A stretch of DNA of 64,000 nucleotides, from assembly GCA_013202845.1 (NCBI GenBank), contig JABMPT010000003.1, forward strand, positions 1 through 64,000, given 5' to 3'. Position 1 is the stretch's first letter. Each line of letters begins with the position of its first letter. This document shows, one piece after another, positions 1 through 9,844 of this stretch. The position numbers and the translations under genes were made by a program. Under the pieces are notes generated by a model that worked only from the letters and a program-made list of their open reading frames with translations, was not told where the DNA came from and did no database searches. This DNA is from Candidatus Woesearchaeota archaeon. Its GTDB lineage: Archaea; Nanobdellota; Nanobdellia; Woesearchaeales; GCA-2686295.

Positions 1-44
1 GCCTTCTAAGCTGTAGATCGGGGGTTCGAATCCCTCCAGGTCCA
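1..44 (+). tRNA. 3' part of tRNA-Arg(TCT), truncated by the window start
   Basis: Anticodon loop CTTCTAA, stem GC/GC.., T-arm GGGGGTTCGAATCCCTC, acceptor 3' strand CAGGTCC + A73. Confidence 0.85.
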
Positions 45-61
45 TGTTTTTCTTTTTAGAA

Positions 62-532
62 TCATGCAAACCCATAATCATCTGTAATCATTGGATGAGG
101 ATTCAATGTAAGAAACAAAGTTGTTGCATAAGTCTCCAGATTAGCTCTCACCCTGGTTACATGCTCATGTAAATTATTATTCCTTAATTCAGCGGATAAT
201 TTCTGTGCTTCCAAAAAACAGGTGTCTGCAATTGAAAGAAGACCTCTGTCATCATTATAAGCTGCTTTTACCAATGCAAGGTTTCCAACGCCATAAAACA
301 ATTCCATAGCAAACTTGTCATCTAAGTCATTATTATTTGCCATTTCAAATCCTATGCCAGGACTGACATCCTTCAAATCATACTTGTTATACCATGCCAA
401 GATATCTGCTAAATATGCCATGTCATTATCATTGATATCATGATCAAGCTGCAATGACCTTTGCGCTATCGCAGTTAGAAAAACCGTATCATATGATACA
501 TCACCAATCCCTGCAAAAATATCTCTATCCAT
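62..532 (-). CDS. hypothetical protein (156 aa)
   Basis: Intact ORF between two tRNA genes; no family recognised. Confidence 0.6.
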   Translation of the reverse strand: MDRDIFAGIGDVSYDTVFLTAIAQRSLQLDHDINDNDMAYLADILAWYNKYDLKDVSPGIGFEMANNNDLDDKFAMELFYGVGNLALVKAAYNDDRGLLSIADTCFLEAQKLSAELRNNNLHEHVTRVRANLETYATTLFLTLNPHPMITDDYGFA

Positions 533-615
533 GAGTGGTTAAGGAATTAGACACCAGTATTTAAAGCTTTACCAGGATAAGATTTATAAAACGCTGTGTT
601 TTCATTTCATCTATC

Positions 616-688
616 GCAGGAGTGGCCAAGCGGCTAAGGCGAGCGCCTGCAGAGCGCTAGATCGGGGGTTCGAGTCCCTCCTCCTGCT
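616..688 (+). tRNA. tRNA-Cys(GCA)
   Basis: Acceptor GCAGGAG/CTCCTGC, anticodon stem AGCGC/GCGCT with loop CTGCAGA, T-arm GGGGGTTCGAGTCCCTC, U73. Confidence 0.93.
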
Positions 689-695
689 TCTAACA

Positions 696-1457
696 ATGGC
701 AAAAAAGCTTCTTATCAAGAAAGAGAGAAAAGTTGATGCAGAAGGCAGAAAAGTATTAGTTTCTAAATTCGAGAAGCATCTAGTTGACAACGATAAAGAC
801 TTTTCAAGCCAATTCGGCTTAATAAGGAAAACTGATTTCAAAAAAGATTCAATAAAGGTTGGAAAAGAAGAATTCTTTATTCTAGAGCCTTCTTTCATAG
901 ATTATTACAAGCGTCTCAAAAGATTGGCTCAGATAATAACTTTAAAAGATATCGGAGCAATAATCACCAGCACAGGCATCACAAAGGACTCTGTTGTCAT
1001 GGATGCAGGCACTGGTTCAGCAGGACTTGCATGCTTCTTGGCAAAAGTTGCTAAGAAAGTTATTAGCTATGATATCAACGCAGAACATCAGAAGACGGCA
1101 AAAAAGAACATAAGTGAACTAGGTATAAAAAACATTGAAGTCAAAAAAGGAGATATTTTTGATGAAAAGAAGATAAAAGAAAAAAACATTGATGTCTTCA
1201 TTCTCGACGTGGCAGAGCCTTGGAAAGCTGTCAATACAGCTGAAAAAGTATTAAAGAAAGGAGGTTTTTTGGTTTCTTACAATCCAAACATTAATCAGGT
1301 TGAAAGATTTGTCAAAGCATTGACAGATAATTTCTTGTTTGAAAAAGCAATTGAAGTCATTGAAAGGGAATGGACTGTAAAAGACAGGATTCTAAGACCG
1401 AGAATGAAAGACTTAGGACATACTGGCTTCTTGACATTTGCAAGAAAGCTTAAATAA
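696..1457 (+). CDS. trmI: tRNA (adenine-N1)-methyltransferase, TrmI/GCD14-like
   Basis: SAM motif VVMDAGTGSAGLACFLA, YDINAEHQKTAKKN, LDVAEPW; N-terminal GCD14-like region. Confidence 0.85.
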   Translation: MAKKLLIKKERKVDAEGRKVLVSKFEKHLVDNDKDFSSQFGLIRKTDFKKDSIKVGKEEFFILEPSFIDYYKRLKRLAQIITLKDIGAIITSTGITKDSVVMDAGTGSAGLACFLAKVAKKVISYDINAEHQKTAKKNISELGIKNIEVKKGDIFDEKKIKEKNIDVFILDVAEPWKAVNTAEKVLKKGGFLVSYNPNINQVERFVKALTDNFLFEKAIEVIEREWTVKDRILRPRMKDLGHTGFLTFARKLK

Positions 1458-1508
1458 AACAAAACCTTTTAAAATAAAAAACTTGTTCTAAGCTCAGAGG
1501 TAAATAAA

Positions 1509-1736
1509 ATGTTAGCATATGTATTAGTTGCTTTGTTAGAGTGCGATGAACAACAAGTGCTGGATTCACTGCTATCCTTCAAACAGATTAAGGAAGCACA
1601 CATCCTATTTGGAGAATGGGATATCCTGGCAAAGATAGAAGCAAAGACTCCTGAAGAAGCAGGAACCTTTGTTATGGAGAAGATTAGATCCATGCCAGAT
1701 GTAAAGATTACCAGCACATTGATAGTTGCTCGTTAA
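1509..1736 (+). CDS. stand-alone Lrp/AsnC ligand-binding (RAM) domain protein
   Basis: 75 aa with HILFGEWDILAKIEAKTPEEAGTFVMEKIRSMPDVKITSTLIV; no HTH. Confidence 0.75.
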   Translation: MLAYVLVALLECDEQQVLDSLLSFKQIKEAHILFGEWDILAKIEAKTPEEAGTFVMEKIRSMPDVKITSTLIVAR

Positions 1737-2291
1737 TCAATAAAGCCACTTGATACTGCAGCCCATAGAGGGTTGCTCTTCAAGGCTAATATTTTCTTTT
1801 TCTAAGAATTCTCCTATAGCTTCATGAAGTTCATGCCTAGTCGGAGTTTCATCACCATGAGTATCATCTATCCTGCTATGAAACACTAGCTTGAAGTCTT
1901 CATCGAACAAGAAGGGGTCAGGTGTGCATACAGCACCATAAGCTTTTGCAACTTCTTGGCTTTCGTCTCTCGAGTAGATAAAATTGATATTCTCTTTTTC
2001 AACTATTCGCCGCATATTCTCAAAACTGTCTTCTGGATAATTCTTATCTTCGTTTGGGTTTATTCCAACAACAACAAGTCCTTTGTCTTTGTAATCTGTA
2101 GTTATCCTTTTTAACTCAGATATCTTTGGAATGACATATGGACAATGATTGCACATAAAGACAACGAGCAATGCTCTTGCACCTTTGAAATCCTGCAAAG
2201 AGTATGTTTTTCCGTCCGTTGCTGACAAAGAAAATTCTGGAGCAGAATCTCCAGTTTTTAGAGCTTCATAGTTTGATCCTATTAAAACCAT
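1737..2291 (-). CDS. redoxin / AhpC-TSA-like thioredoxin-fold protein
   Basis: GDSAPEFSLSATDGKTYSLQDFKG and CNHCPYV; start set at the internal ATG (2291) because the longer ORF overlaps the divergent gene. Confidence 0.85.
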   Translation of the reverse strand: MVLIGSNYEALKTGDSAPEFSLSATDGKTYSLQDFKGARALLVVFMCNHCPYVIPKISELKRITTDYKDKGLVVVGINPNEDKNYPEDSFENMRRIVEKENINFIYSRDESQEVAKAYGAVCTPDPFLFDEDFKLVFHSRIDDTHGDETPTRHELHEAIGEFLEKENISLEEQPSMGCSIKWLY

Positions 2292-2354
2292 TGAAAACCA
2301 CCTCAATATCCAGAATTGATAAACCTTTAAAAATCTTAAGGTGTTAATATAAAC

Positions 2355-2915
2355 ATGAAAGACCATATAAGAGTCATCGGCATTGATGATGGTCCTTTTG
2401 TGAAAGGAAAAAAAGAAAAAGTTCTTGTTGTGGGTACTATTTTCAGAGGCGGTGATTTCATGGATGGACTTGTCTCTTGCCATGTTAAACAGGACGGTGA
2501 TGACGCAACTGACAAGATAATCGATATAATAAATAAATGCAAGTTCAAACCTCAACTACAGATAATTTTCACTGATGGAGTTGCTGTCGGTGGTTTTAAT
2601 ATCCTTGACATAAGGAAGCTTTCTGAAAAAACAGGTTTGCCTGTTATAAATATCATAAGGGATTATCCAGATTATGAAAAATTCTTTGAGGCAATGGAGA
2701 AAGCAGGCAAGACCAACCATAAAAAAATAATTGATAATTTGGAGAAACCTGTAAAGATAAAGGATGTCTATGTACAATTTGTCAATATTCCGCTAGAAGA
2801 TGTTAAAGAGGTTCTCAGAATTACTTGTACCCGTTCATACGTTCCTGAAGCATTGAGAATCGCCCATCTAATAGCTTCTGGTGTTGTTGACGGAGAGAGC
2901 AGGGGACGAGCTTGA
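2355..2915 (+). CDS. DUF99 family protein
   Basis: VIGIDDGPF, TDGVAVGGFNILD, conserved C-terminus ..PEALRIAHLIASGVVDGESRGRA. Confidence 0.85.
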   Translation: MKDHIRVIGIDDGPFVKGKKEKVLVVGTIFRGGDFMDGLVSCHVKQDGDDATDKIIDIINKCKFKPQLQIIFTDGVAVGGFNILDIRKLSEKTGLPVINIIRDYPDYEKFFEAMEKAGKTNHKKIIDNLEKPVKIKDVYVQFVNIPLEDVKEVLRITCTRSYVPEALRIAHLIASGVVDGESRGRA

Positions 2916-3536
2916 TTATTTTCTCATTCTGTTTAGAGCCAATTGTGGCACCATGAATATGATTGACAATATCAAAGAATTAAATATCATTCTGAGGAAA
3001 AATGATTTGAAAAAACTTTCCGAAAATAAAGATATCAATAAAGAAGTTGATGAAAAGGAATAATTTCCTTGTGAAAAAAACAATTTATGAAATCCATCAA
3101 AAGTCACAGAGAAATTAAAAGAGGCAAGTAACAAGAGAATTATAACTGTGAAAGAAGATAACCCTCCTAAAAACAGTATCTTCGGAAGGTTTTCTTTAAA
3201 GTTTTTCTTGTTAATAAAGAATAATGTTGTTAGAGAAACTATGAATAAAAATAGAGTAAAATAGAATAAAAAGAAGAATTTATCCAGCAAAATTTTTACA
3301 TCCTCTAGATGAGACTTTTCGTTTTCAGAAAAATACTCTAAGTCCTCTTCTCCTCTGAAAAAATTAAGAAGGTTAACCAATACTTCTTCCTTGTTTTCAA
3401 TCTGAACATTGTTCCTCGCAAACTGTGAATGATAATAAGACTCATTGAAAAGAGTCAATCTTAAAGGAAATATTATAATTACAAACAATAAGCATGTTAT
3501 TGCCAAAGCAAAGATTAGCTTTTCTTGTTTTTTCAT
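2916..3536 (-). CDS. multi-pass membrane protein of unknown function
   Basis: 206 aa with several hydrophobic segments. Confidence 0.65.
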   Translation of the reverse strand: MKKQEKLIFALAITCLLFVIIIFPLRLTLFNESYYHSQFARNNVQIENKEEVLVNLLNFFRGEEDLEYFSENEKSHLEDVKILLDKFFFLFYFTLFLFIVSLTTLFFINKKNFKENLPKILFLGGLSSFTVIILLLLASFNFSVTFDGFHKLFFSQGNYSFSSTSLLISLFSESFFKSFFLRMIFNSLILSIIFMVPQLALNRMRK

Positions 3537-3642
3537 TCGAAACCTCTTCGGAAGCTACAAAATCTTTCCGAAAAATCCTGGAAAACTCTTATTAAAGACA
3601 TCTTCTACTAAAAAAATGTTTTGATTTAAAGGGTGATGAGAA

Positions 3643-4890
3643 ATGAATAAAAAACTGTTATTGCTTACTTTGATATTATTCTGCCAACCAGTATTTGCAG
3701 AAGTAATGATTTGGGAAGTACTGTATAACCCAATCAACAGTGAAAACGGTGGAGAAGCTGTTCTTCTCTACAACAATGATTCTGAAGCAGTTGATGTTTC
3801 TGGATGGTTTTTGGCTACGGAATCTTCATCAATTGACGCTACTCTACCCCCTAACTCCATCATCTCGTCAGGAGGATACTTGTTGATAGCTGATAACGGA
3901 TTTAGTCTAGACAAGGACTATACCTCCTGGCCTGATGCTCACTATGAAGAAGCCATAACTTTGGCGAATACAGATGCAGGTGTTGCTTTAGTAGGCGGAA
4001 ACACAACTATCGATGCAGTTGGTTGGGGAAATATCTTAAACATTGATGAAGGATTATATGAAGGAACTCCACACACAAGTGTAAATGAAGGACAGAGCTT
4101 GAGAAGAATACATGATAGCAATGATAATTCCATGGATTTTGTTGGAGGTTCACCAATTTTCTATAATCCTGATCCAGACCCTTTAGAATTGATAATTGAT
4201 GTCGAAGTTAATATCACAAATAATAACCCTGAAGTGTTAAGCATTGAAATATTAAGTGACGATAACTCTTCAAAACCAGGAGTACAGATAGAACCTGTCG
4301 CTGGAAGTGAAAAAAAGTTTGAGGTATTAGTTGAGGCTTATGACAAAGACAACAGCAGCGAGTTAGAAAGTGCAAAAGCTGTTATTGGCTCAAATGAATT
4401 CAACTTAGTGAAAATTAGCAGCAATGAAACGCATGCTTTTTTCAGAGGCAATGTTTCAATGGAATACTATGAGGAAGCCAGAAACTATACTTTGCAAGCA
4501 GTTATCACAAGTAATGGACAAGAGTTTTCAAAAAGTACGGAATTCGAATACAACTCTGTTGAAGCCATAAGTGCAGAGACGAATCTTGGATTCAAGTTAG
4601 CTGCGGGCAATAGCTCTGTGCAAACACTCACTGTGAGAAATCTTGGAAACAAAGATATTTCATTGAAAGTCAAAGGGACAAATCTTGTCAATGGTGATAA
4701 AAGTATAACTATTGACAGTATTGAATATTCAACTGACAACTTTGAAACAAGTAAAACATTGACAGCTGTATATCAACAAGTGACCACCTTAACAAGAGGA
4801 GAAAACCTAGAAATTGATTTTAAAGTGACCACAAACGACGACCAGAAGTCAGGAAGTTACAAAGGCCAGATAAGGATATCTGGCAAATAA
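3643..4890 (+). CDS. secreted lamin-tail-domain (LTD) protein
   Basis: Signal peptide MNKKLLLLTLILFCQPVFA; VMIWEVLYNP..GGEAVLLYNNDSEAVDVSGWFLATES, GGYLLIAD. Confidence 0.8.
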   Translation: MNKKLLLLTLILFCQPVFAEVMIWEVLYNPINSENGGEAVLLYNNDSEAVDVSGWFLATESSSIDATLPPNSIISSGGYLLIADNGFSLDKDYTSWPDAHYEEAITLANTDAGVALVGGNTTIDAVGWGNILNIDEGLYEGTPHTSVNEGQSLRRIHDSNDNSMDFVGGSPIFYNPDPDPLELIIDVEVNITNNNPEVLSIEILSDDNSSKPGVQIEPVAGSEKKFEVLVEAYDKDNSSELESAKAVIGSNEFNLVKISSNETHAFFRGNVSMEYYEEARNYTLQAVITSNGQEFSKSTEFEYNSVEAISAETNLGFKLAAGNSSVQTLTVRNLGNKDISLKVKGTNLVNGDKSITIDSIEYSTDNFETSKTLTAVYQQVTTLTRGENLEIDFKVTTNDDQKSGSYKGQIRISGK

Positions 4891-4902
4891 TTTTTTTATT
4901 TT

Positions 4903-5697
4903 TTACAAAACATCAACAACAACAGGATAATCTTTGTATCCTTCTTTTGGAGAAATTCTTAATGTGCTAAAGCGATCTACTAACTCGTAACTAGACCAAG
5001 CACAATCAGAGTTTGCATTTTTCTCAATCTCGGGTAGATATTTCATTGGTGTCAAAGAATGACCTGCATGTCTAGTATCCACTAAATCCAAAAAAGGATT
5101 ATCACCAGTAGCATATTTCATTGAAAGAGTTAAACCAATAAAAGTTATAAAATCTTCTTTATCTAAAAGATTTCCTATTCCTAAAAAGAAATAATTTCTT
5201 TTTGGACTTGACTTTAGTATAACTCCTTGTTCTAGCTCAACTACTTCTCGTATGTTTGTTTTAATTAGATTCAATAATTCATCTTCCTCCATAAATGCAA
5301 AGGTTTCATGAGTATCAAAGTCAATCATAGGAATATTCGCAAAGGCTGTAGAAGTACATTTTGTATCTGAATCATATTCTGCTTTTGAAATAAAACCAAC
5401 CAATCTATTTGACTGAGTTTTTTGAACATCTTCAATAAAAGAAATATCATCTAATGAAAGACCATTTGAGACATCTACTGGCCAATACATATCAATCTCA
5501 TCCCTTGGTTTCAGATTATCATAGTTTACAAACATTAATGTCTTTAAAGAAATGTTAACTGGGTTAAACTTAGCATTCATTAACCTCCATTCAAACTTTG
5601 GAAGTTCTACTATTAATTCAGGAAAAGTTTTACCTACTAAATAATCCAAGCGCATTTTAAAAAAGAAATCAAAATAAGTATATAAGTCTATAGTCAC
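4903..5697 (-). CDS. putative archaeo-eukaryotic primase (AEP)-like orphan protein
   Basis: MIDFDTHE (DxD-like), SSPKRNYFFLG, LVDTRHAGHSL, FSTLRIS in the AEP order; inferred fold. Confidence 0.4.
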   Translation of the reverse strand: MTIDLYTYFDFFFKMRLDYLVGKTFPELIVELPKFEWRLMNAKFNPVNISLKTLMFVNYDNLKPRDEIDMYWPVDVSNGLSLDDISFIEDVQKTQSNRLVGFISKAEYDSDTKCTSTAFANIPMIDFDTHETFAFMEEDELLNLIKTNIREVVELEQGVILKSSPKRNYFFLGIGNLLDKEDFITFIGLTLSMKYATGDNPFLDLVDTRHAGHSLTPMKYLPEIEKNANSDCAWSSYELVDRFSTLRISPKEGYKDYPVVVDVL

Positions 5698-5706
5698 AAA
5701 CGCTTT

Positions 5707-7470
5707 TTACACATAATACAACTTGCCCTTAGATTTTTGCTCTCTGTCCAACTGAGAGCCAACTTTGTTTGCTCTTGGTCGATTATTCTCTTCATCCCTT
5801 CTGAATGTTAATTGTAAATCATCTAGGAAGGTGTTCATGCCTTCTTCCATTTCAAAGGGACCATTGACAACTCCATTCACTGCAGGTTCACCATCAAAAA
5901 CAATCAAGTTGTCAGAAAGATAATCAACAAACAATAAGTCATGGTCAACTATCAAAGCAGATTTTCCAGTGTGTTCCATTATATCTTTGATAACTTTAGA
6001 TATCTCAAGTCTTTGCTCAACATCCAGATAAGCAGAAGGTTCGTCCATCAATATAATGTTAGAATCCTCTGCCAAGCATTTGGCAATCATGACTCTCTGC
6101 AACTCTCCCCCACTCAGCTCATTCAATTTTCGAGTCATAAAATCCTTAAGGTTTAAAGGATTAATAATCATACTGCCAAATTTTTCATTAGCTCTTTTCA
6201 AGGTGACTGCGACTAGTTCATCATTGACTTCCAAGTACTGTGGTTTGTAAGCCACCTTTAACTCCTTAATTTTATCCTTTGTTTTGATTTCTCCTGCTAG
6301 AATTCTTACAAAAGTTGTTTTTCCAATGCCATTTTCTCCTAATATTCCAACTGTCTCGCTTTTGTATAGTGTGCCTTTATTGATTTTCAGATTAAAGATT
6401 CCCTGTTTGTGTTTTAGTGCTTGCCAATCAGTCATCTTGAAATTAGATTTTTTTTTGATAGGAGCTTTTTTCATGAATTTTATCTTATTACCTCTAAATC
6501 TAACATTTTCTTCTTTCAGATATCCAGAAAGATAGACATTGATACCTGCTTTAGTAGTTTTTATCATGGAAACAACTCCGAAAGCCCCTTCTTTACCATA
6601 CATCAAATGAACGAAGTCAGTCATATAATCCAATATTATCAAGTCGTGTTCTATAACCATGACAGCAGTGTTTTCATCTGCTAATTCCCTGATGAATTTT
6701 GAAATCTTCAATCTCTGCTTTATATCAAGGTATGATGTTGGCTCATCAAAGAAATAGACATTCGCTTTCTTCAAGACTGTTGCTGCTATTGCAACTCTCT
6801 GCAACTCACCACCAGAAATATCTTTTATATTGTGGTCCAGTATTTTTTTCAGTTCAAGCTTTTCAGCAATTTCATCAATCATTCCTTTCTCATCTATTTT
6901 CTGCAATAATTCCTTGACAGTTCCTGAGAACTGCTTAGGTATCATATCAACCTGTTGCGGTTTGTAAGCAATTTTTATCTCTCCTTTTTTTCTTTTTTCA
7001 AAGAATGCTTGTGCCTCTGTGCCTTTGAAATAATCTATGAGCTCTTCATGAGATGCTTCATAATTTTCCTCTTCAATTTTTCCAAGGTTTGGCTTTAGAA
7101 CATCAGCCAGAACCTTTATTGCGGTTGTTTTTCCTATTCCGTTCATTCCAATAATTCCAACAACTTTCCCAAACAAGGGTGTTGGCAGGTTAAACAGAGC
7201 AAATCCATTCTTTCCATAGCGATGAATAGGATCTTTATCAAGCTCTTCCGGCAGATTGACCATTTCCAAAGCATGAAATGGACATTTATTTGCTGCAATC
7301 CTATCACCGTCTGTAATAATCTCTTCATTGACCATGACTTTTCCATCAGAACTCTTGACAATAGCGTCTTTTCCAGCACGATTAGTAGGGCTAACTCTAA
7401 TGCAAAGATAGCCTCCACAACCTTCTGGGTTGCATTTCTCTTTCTTAACTATCATTATTCGCTTTGTCAT
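5707..7470 (-). CDS. ABCE1/RLI ribosome-recycling ATPase with reduced N-terminal Fe-S domain
   Basis: Two ABC domains (GMNGIGKTT, ISGGELQRV; GENGIGKTT, LSGGELQRV) after a degenerate ferredoxin-like domain. Confidence 0.93.
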   Translation of the reverse strand: MTKRIMIVKKEKCNPEGCGGYLCIRVSPTNRAGKDAIVKSSDGKVMVNEEIITDGDRIAANKCPFHALEMVNLPEELDKDPIHRYGKNGFALFNLPTPLFGKVVGIIGMNGIGKTTAIKVLADVLKPNLGKIEEENYEASHEELIDYFKGTEAQAFFEKRKKGEIKIAYKPQQVDMIPKQFSGTVKELLQKIDEKGMIDEIAEKLELKKILDHNIKDISGGELQRVAIAATVLKKANVYFFDEPTSYLDIKQRLKISKFIRELADENTAVMVIEHDLIILDYMTDFVHLMYGKEGAFGVVSMIKTTKAGINVYLSGYLKEENVRFRGNKIKFMKKAPIKKKSNFKMTDWQALKHKQGIFNLKINKGTLYKSETVGILGENGIGKTTFVRILAGEIKTKDKIKELKVAYKPQYLEVNDELVAVTLKRANEKFGSMIINPLNLKDFMTRKLNELSGGELQRVMIAKCLAEDSNIILMDEPSAYLDVEQRLEISKVIKDIMEHTGKSALIVDHDLLFVDYLSDNLIVFDGEPAVNGVVNGPFEMEEGMNTFLDDLQLTFRRDEENNRPRANKVGSQLDREQKSKGKLYYV

Positions 7471-7543
7471 GGTTTATGTTAGAAATGTAATATATATAAA
7501 GCTATCCACTAACTTTAAATATCCTTTACTCTTTTTCTAAAAC

Positions 7544-9844
7544 ATGAAAGGATATGTTGTTTACCCGACTTACAGGATTGTTGATGAGAAGGCTTATGTT
7601 CATCTTTTTGGCAGACTTGAGAATGGAGAATCATTCCAAACTATCAATTATTTCAGACCATATTTCTATATTAAAGAGAAGAATTTGAAGAAAGCATTAA
7701 AGACTGTTAATTTTGAATATGAAAAAACAACTCTGAAGAACTTTGGTGGAAAAAAAGTTATCAAAGTAATCCTCGACGTCCCTAGAAAAGTTCCTGAGCT
7801 GAGGAAGAAGTTGGAGGACAAGGAGATTGAGTGCTTTGAAGCAGATATAAGGTTTGCTTATCGGTTCATGATGGACAAGGATTTTAAAGGAACTTTGGAG
7901 ATAAACGGTGATTTCAAGAAAGGTGAGCTTGTCAACAGAATTTATGAAGAACCTGAATTGAAACCAGTTGAATGGGAGCCAGAGCTAAAAGTTTTATCTA
8001 TAGATATAGAAACTGACAGGCATGCGAGAGAACTGTACTCAATATCAATGCATACAGAGAATTTTTCTAAAGCAATAATCATATCTGACAAAAATCTAAA
8101 AAATGCTATTTCTGTGAAAAATGAAAGCCAATTGCTTGAAAAATTTAGGGAAAAGCTGTTGGAGTTGGACCCTGATATTATAACCGGTTGGAACGTAATA
8201 GATTTTGACCTTATAAAACTAGAAGAAAAGTTCAGGCAGTACGGCATGGATTTCAAGCTGGGAAGGGATGATGTTAAATGTTTTATTAGAAAACAGGAAT
8301 CTTTTTTCAGGGATTCATCTGCAAACTTTCCAGGGAGAATGGTCCTTGACGGAATACATCTGTTGAAAACCTCTTTTATCAGATTACAGGATTACAAACT
8401 AGACACTGCTGCTAGTGAATTTTTGGGAGAAAAAAAGCTTATAGGAGCTCAAAACAAGGGCGCAGAAATAGAAGACGCTTTCAAGAACAATCCACAGAAA
8501 TTAGCAAATTATAACCTAAAAGATTCTGAACTGGTAACTGGAATCCTTGATAAGACAGGCGTACTAGGATTAACATTGCAAAGATCATTGTTAACAGGAA
8601 TACAGCTTGACAGGGTCAAGGGAAGCATTTCAGCTTTTGACTCATTGTACTTGAGAGATCTGAGAAAAAAAGGCTATGTCGCTCCTTCTGCAAAATTTGG
8701 AAACCGGGAAGAGAGAATCAAAGGCGGCTACGTCATGAAACCAAAACCAGGAATATATGATTATGTTATTGTGTGCGACTTCAAAAGCCTGTACCCAAGT
8801 ATAATAAGGACTTTCAACATAGATCCATTCACATATGTAAAAGACGGTAAAGGCAAAAACCTGATAAAAGCGCCTAACGGAGCTTGTTTCAGAAGAGAAC
8901 ATGGTATACTTTCAGATATGATCCAACATCTATGGGATGCAAGAGATGTTATTAAGAAGAAAAAAGATGCAACTGGCAGTTATGCTATCAAGGTTGTTAT
9001 GAATTCTATGTTTGGAGTTATGGCCAATCCTGTGTTTAGGTTCCATAGCATAGATATGGCAAATGCCATAACATATTTTGCTCAGCATTTCATAAAACTC
9101 GCTGCAAAAAAGATTGAAGAAATGGGTTATGAAGTGATATACGGCGACACTGACAGTGTATTTGTAAATCTGAATGTTAAGAACGAGAAAGAAGCTGACA
9201 AGATAGGATTAGATATTCAAAATAAGATGAATGAATTCTTCGCAAAGCACATTGACAAGGAATATGATGTGAAAAGCTTTCTAGAACTGGAATTCGAAAA
9301 AATATACAAACGTTTCCTAATGCCAAAAGCCCGTGGCTCTGAAGAAGGCAGCAAGAAAAGATACGCAGGCCTCATAGTTAAGGACAGCAAAGAGAAGATG
9401 GACTTTGTAGGTCTGGAGTTTGTCAGAAGGGATTGGACAGAGCTAGCCAAGAAATTCCAATTAGAGTTATTGGATAAGATATTCCACAAAAAAGAAGTCG
9501 CTAAATATGTAAAGAAATTTGTTGATGACTTGAAAAAAGGCAAACATAACGAATTATTGATTTACAGGAAAGCAATAAGAAAAAGTCTTGATGCATATGT
9601 AAAGACAACTCCGCCCCATGTAAAAGCAGCTCGCATGCTGAAAGAGTTGAAAAGCAACATAATCGAGTATGTCATGACTGTAAATGGTCCTGAACCATTA
9701 GAACTGCAGAAAAGCAGGATTGATTATGAACATTACATTGAGAAACAAATAAAACCATTGGCAGATACAGTTCTTAGTTTCTTTGACACAAACTTTGATG
9801 ATATTATCAAAAATAGTTCTCAGAAAACATTGTTCGGATACTAA
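7544..9844 (+). CDS. polB: family B DNA polymerase
   Basis: Exo SIDIETD, DFKSLYPSII, KVVMNSMFGV, YGDTDSVF. Confidence 0.95.
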   Translation: MKGYVVYPTYRIVDEKAYVHLFGRLENGESFQTINYFRPYFYIKEKNLKKALKTVNFEYEKTTLKNFGGKKVIKVILDVPRKVPELRKKLEDKEIECFEADIRFAYRFMMDKDFKGTLEINGDFKKGELVNRIYEEPELKPVEWEPELKVLSIDIETDRHARELYSISMHTENFSKAIIISDKNLKNAISVKNESQLLEKFREKLLELDPDIITGWNVIDFDLIKLEEKFRQYGMDFKLGRDDVKCFIRKQESFFRDSSANFPGRMVLDGIHLLKTSFIRLQDYKLDTAASEFLGEKKLIGAQNKGAEIEDAFKNNPQKLANYNLKDSELVTGILDKTGVLGLTLQRSLLTGIQLDRVKGSISAFDSLYLRDLRKKGYVAPSAKFGNREERIKGGYVMKPKPGIYDYVIVCDFKSLYPSIIRTFNIDPFTYVKDGKGKNLIKAPNGACFRREHGILSDMIQHLWDARDVIKKKKDATGSYAIKVVMNSMFGVMANPVFRFHSIDMANAITYFAQHFIKLAAKKIEEMGYEVIYGDTDSVFVNLNVKNEKEADKIGLDIQNKMNEFFAKHIDKEYDVKSFLELEFEKIYKRFLMPKARGSEEGSKKRYAGLIVKDSKEKMDFVGLEFVRRDWTELAKKFQLELLDKIFHKKEVAKYVKKFVDDLKKGKHNELLIYRKAIRKSLDAYVKTTPPHVKAARMLKELKSNIIEYVMTVNGPEPLELQKSRIDYEHYIEKQIKPLADTVLSFFDTNFDDIIKNSSQKTLFGY

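Noticed and set aside
611-898. Minus-strand ORF of 95 aa
   Set aside because: Runs through tRNA-Cys and antisense to trmI; no recognisable product
2881-3063. 60-aa plus-strand ORF
   Set aside because: Overlaps both the end of DUF99 and the antisense membrane gene; likely chance
4200-4890. Possibility that the LTD protein belongs to the 41-64 kb surface system
   Set aside because: It is 37 kb away with an ordinary Sec signal; no link in the sequence
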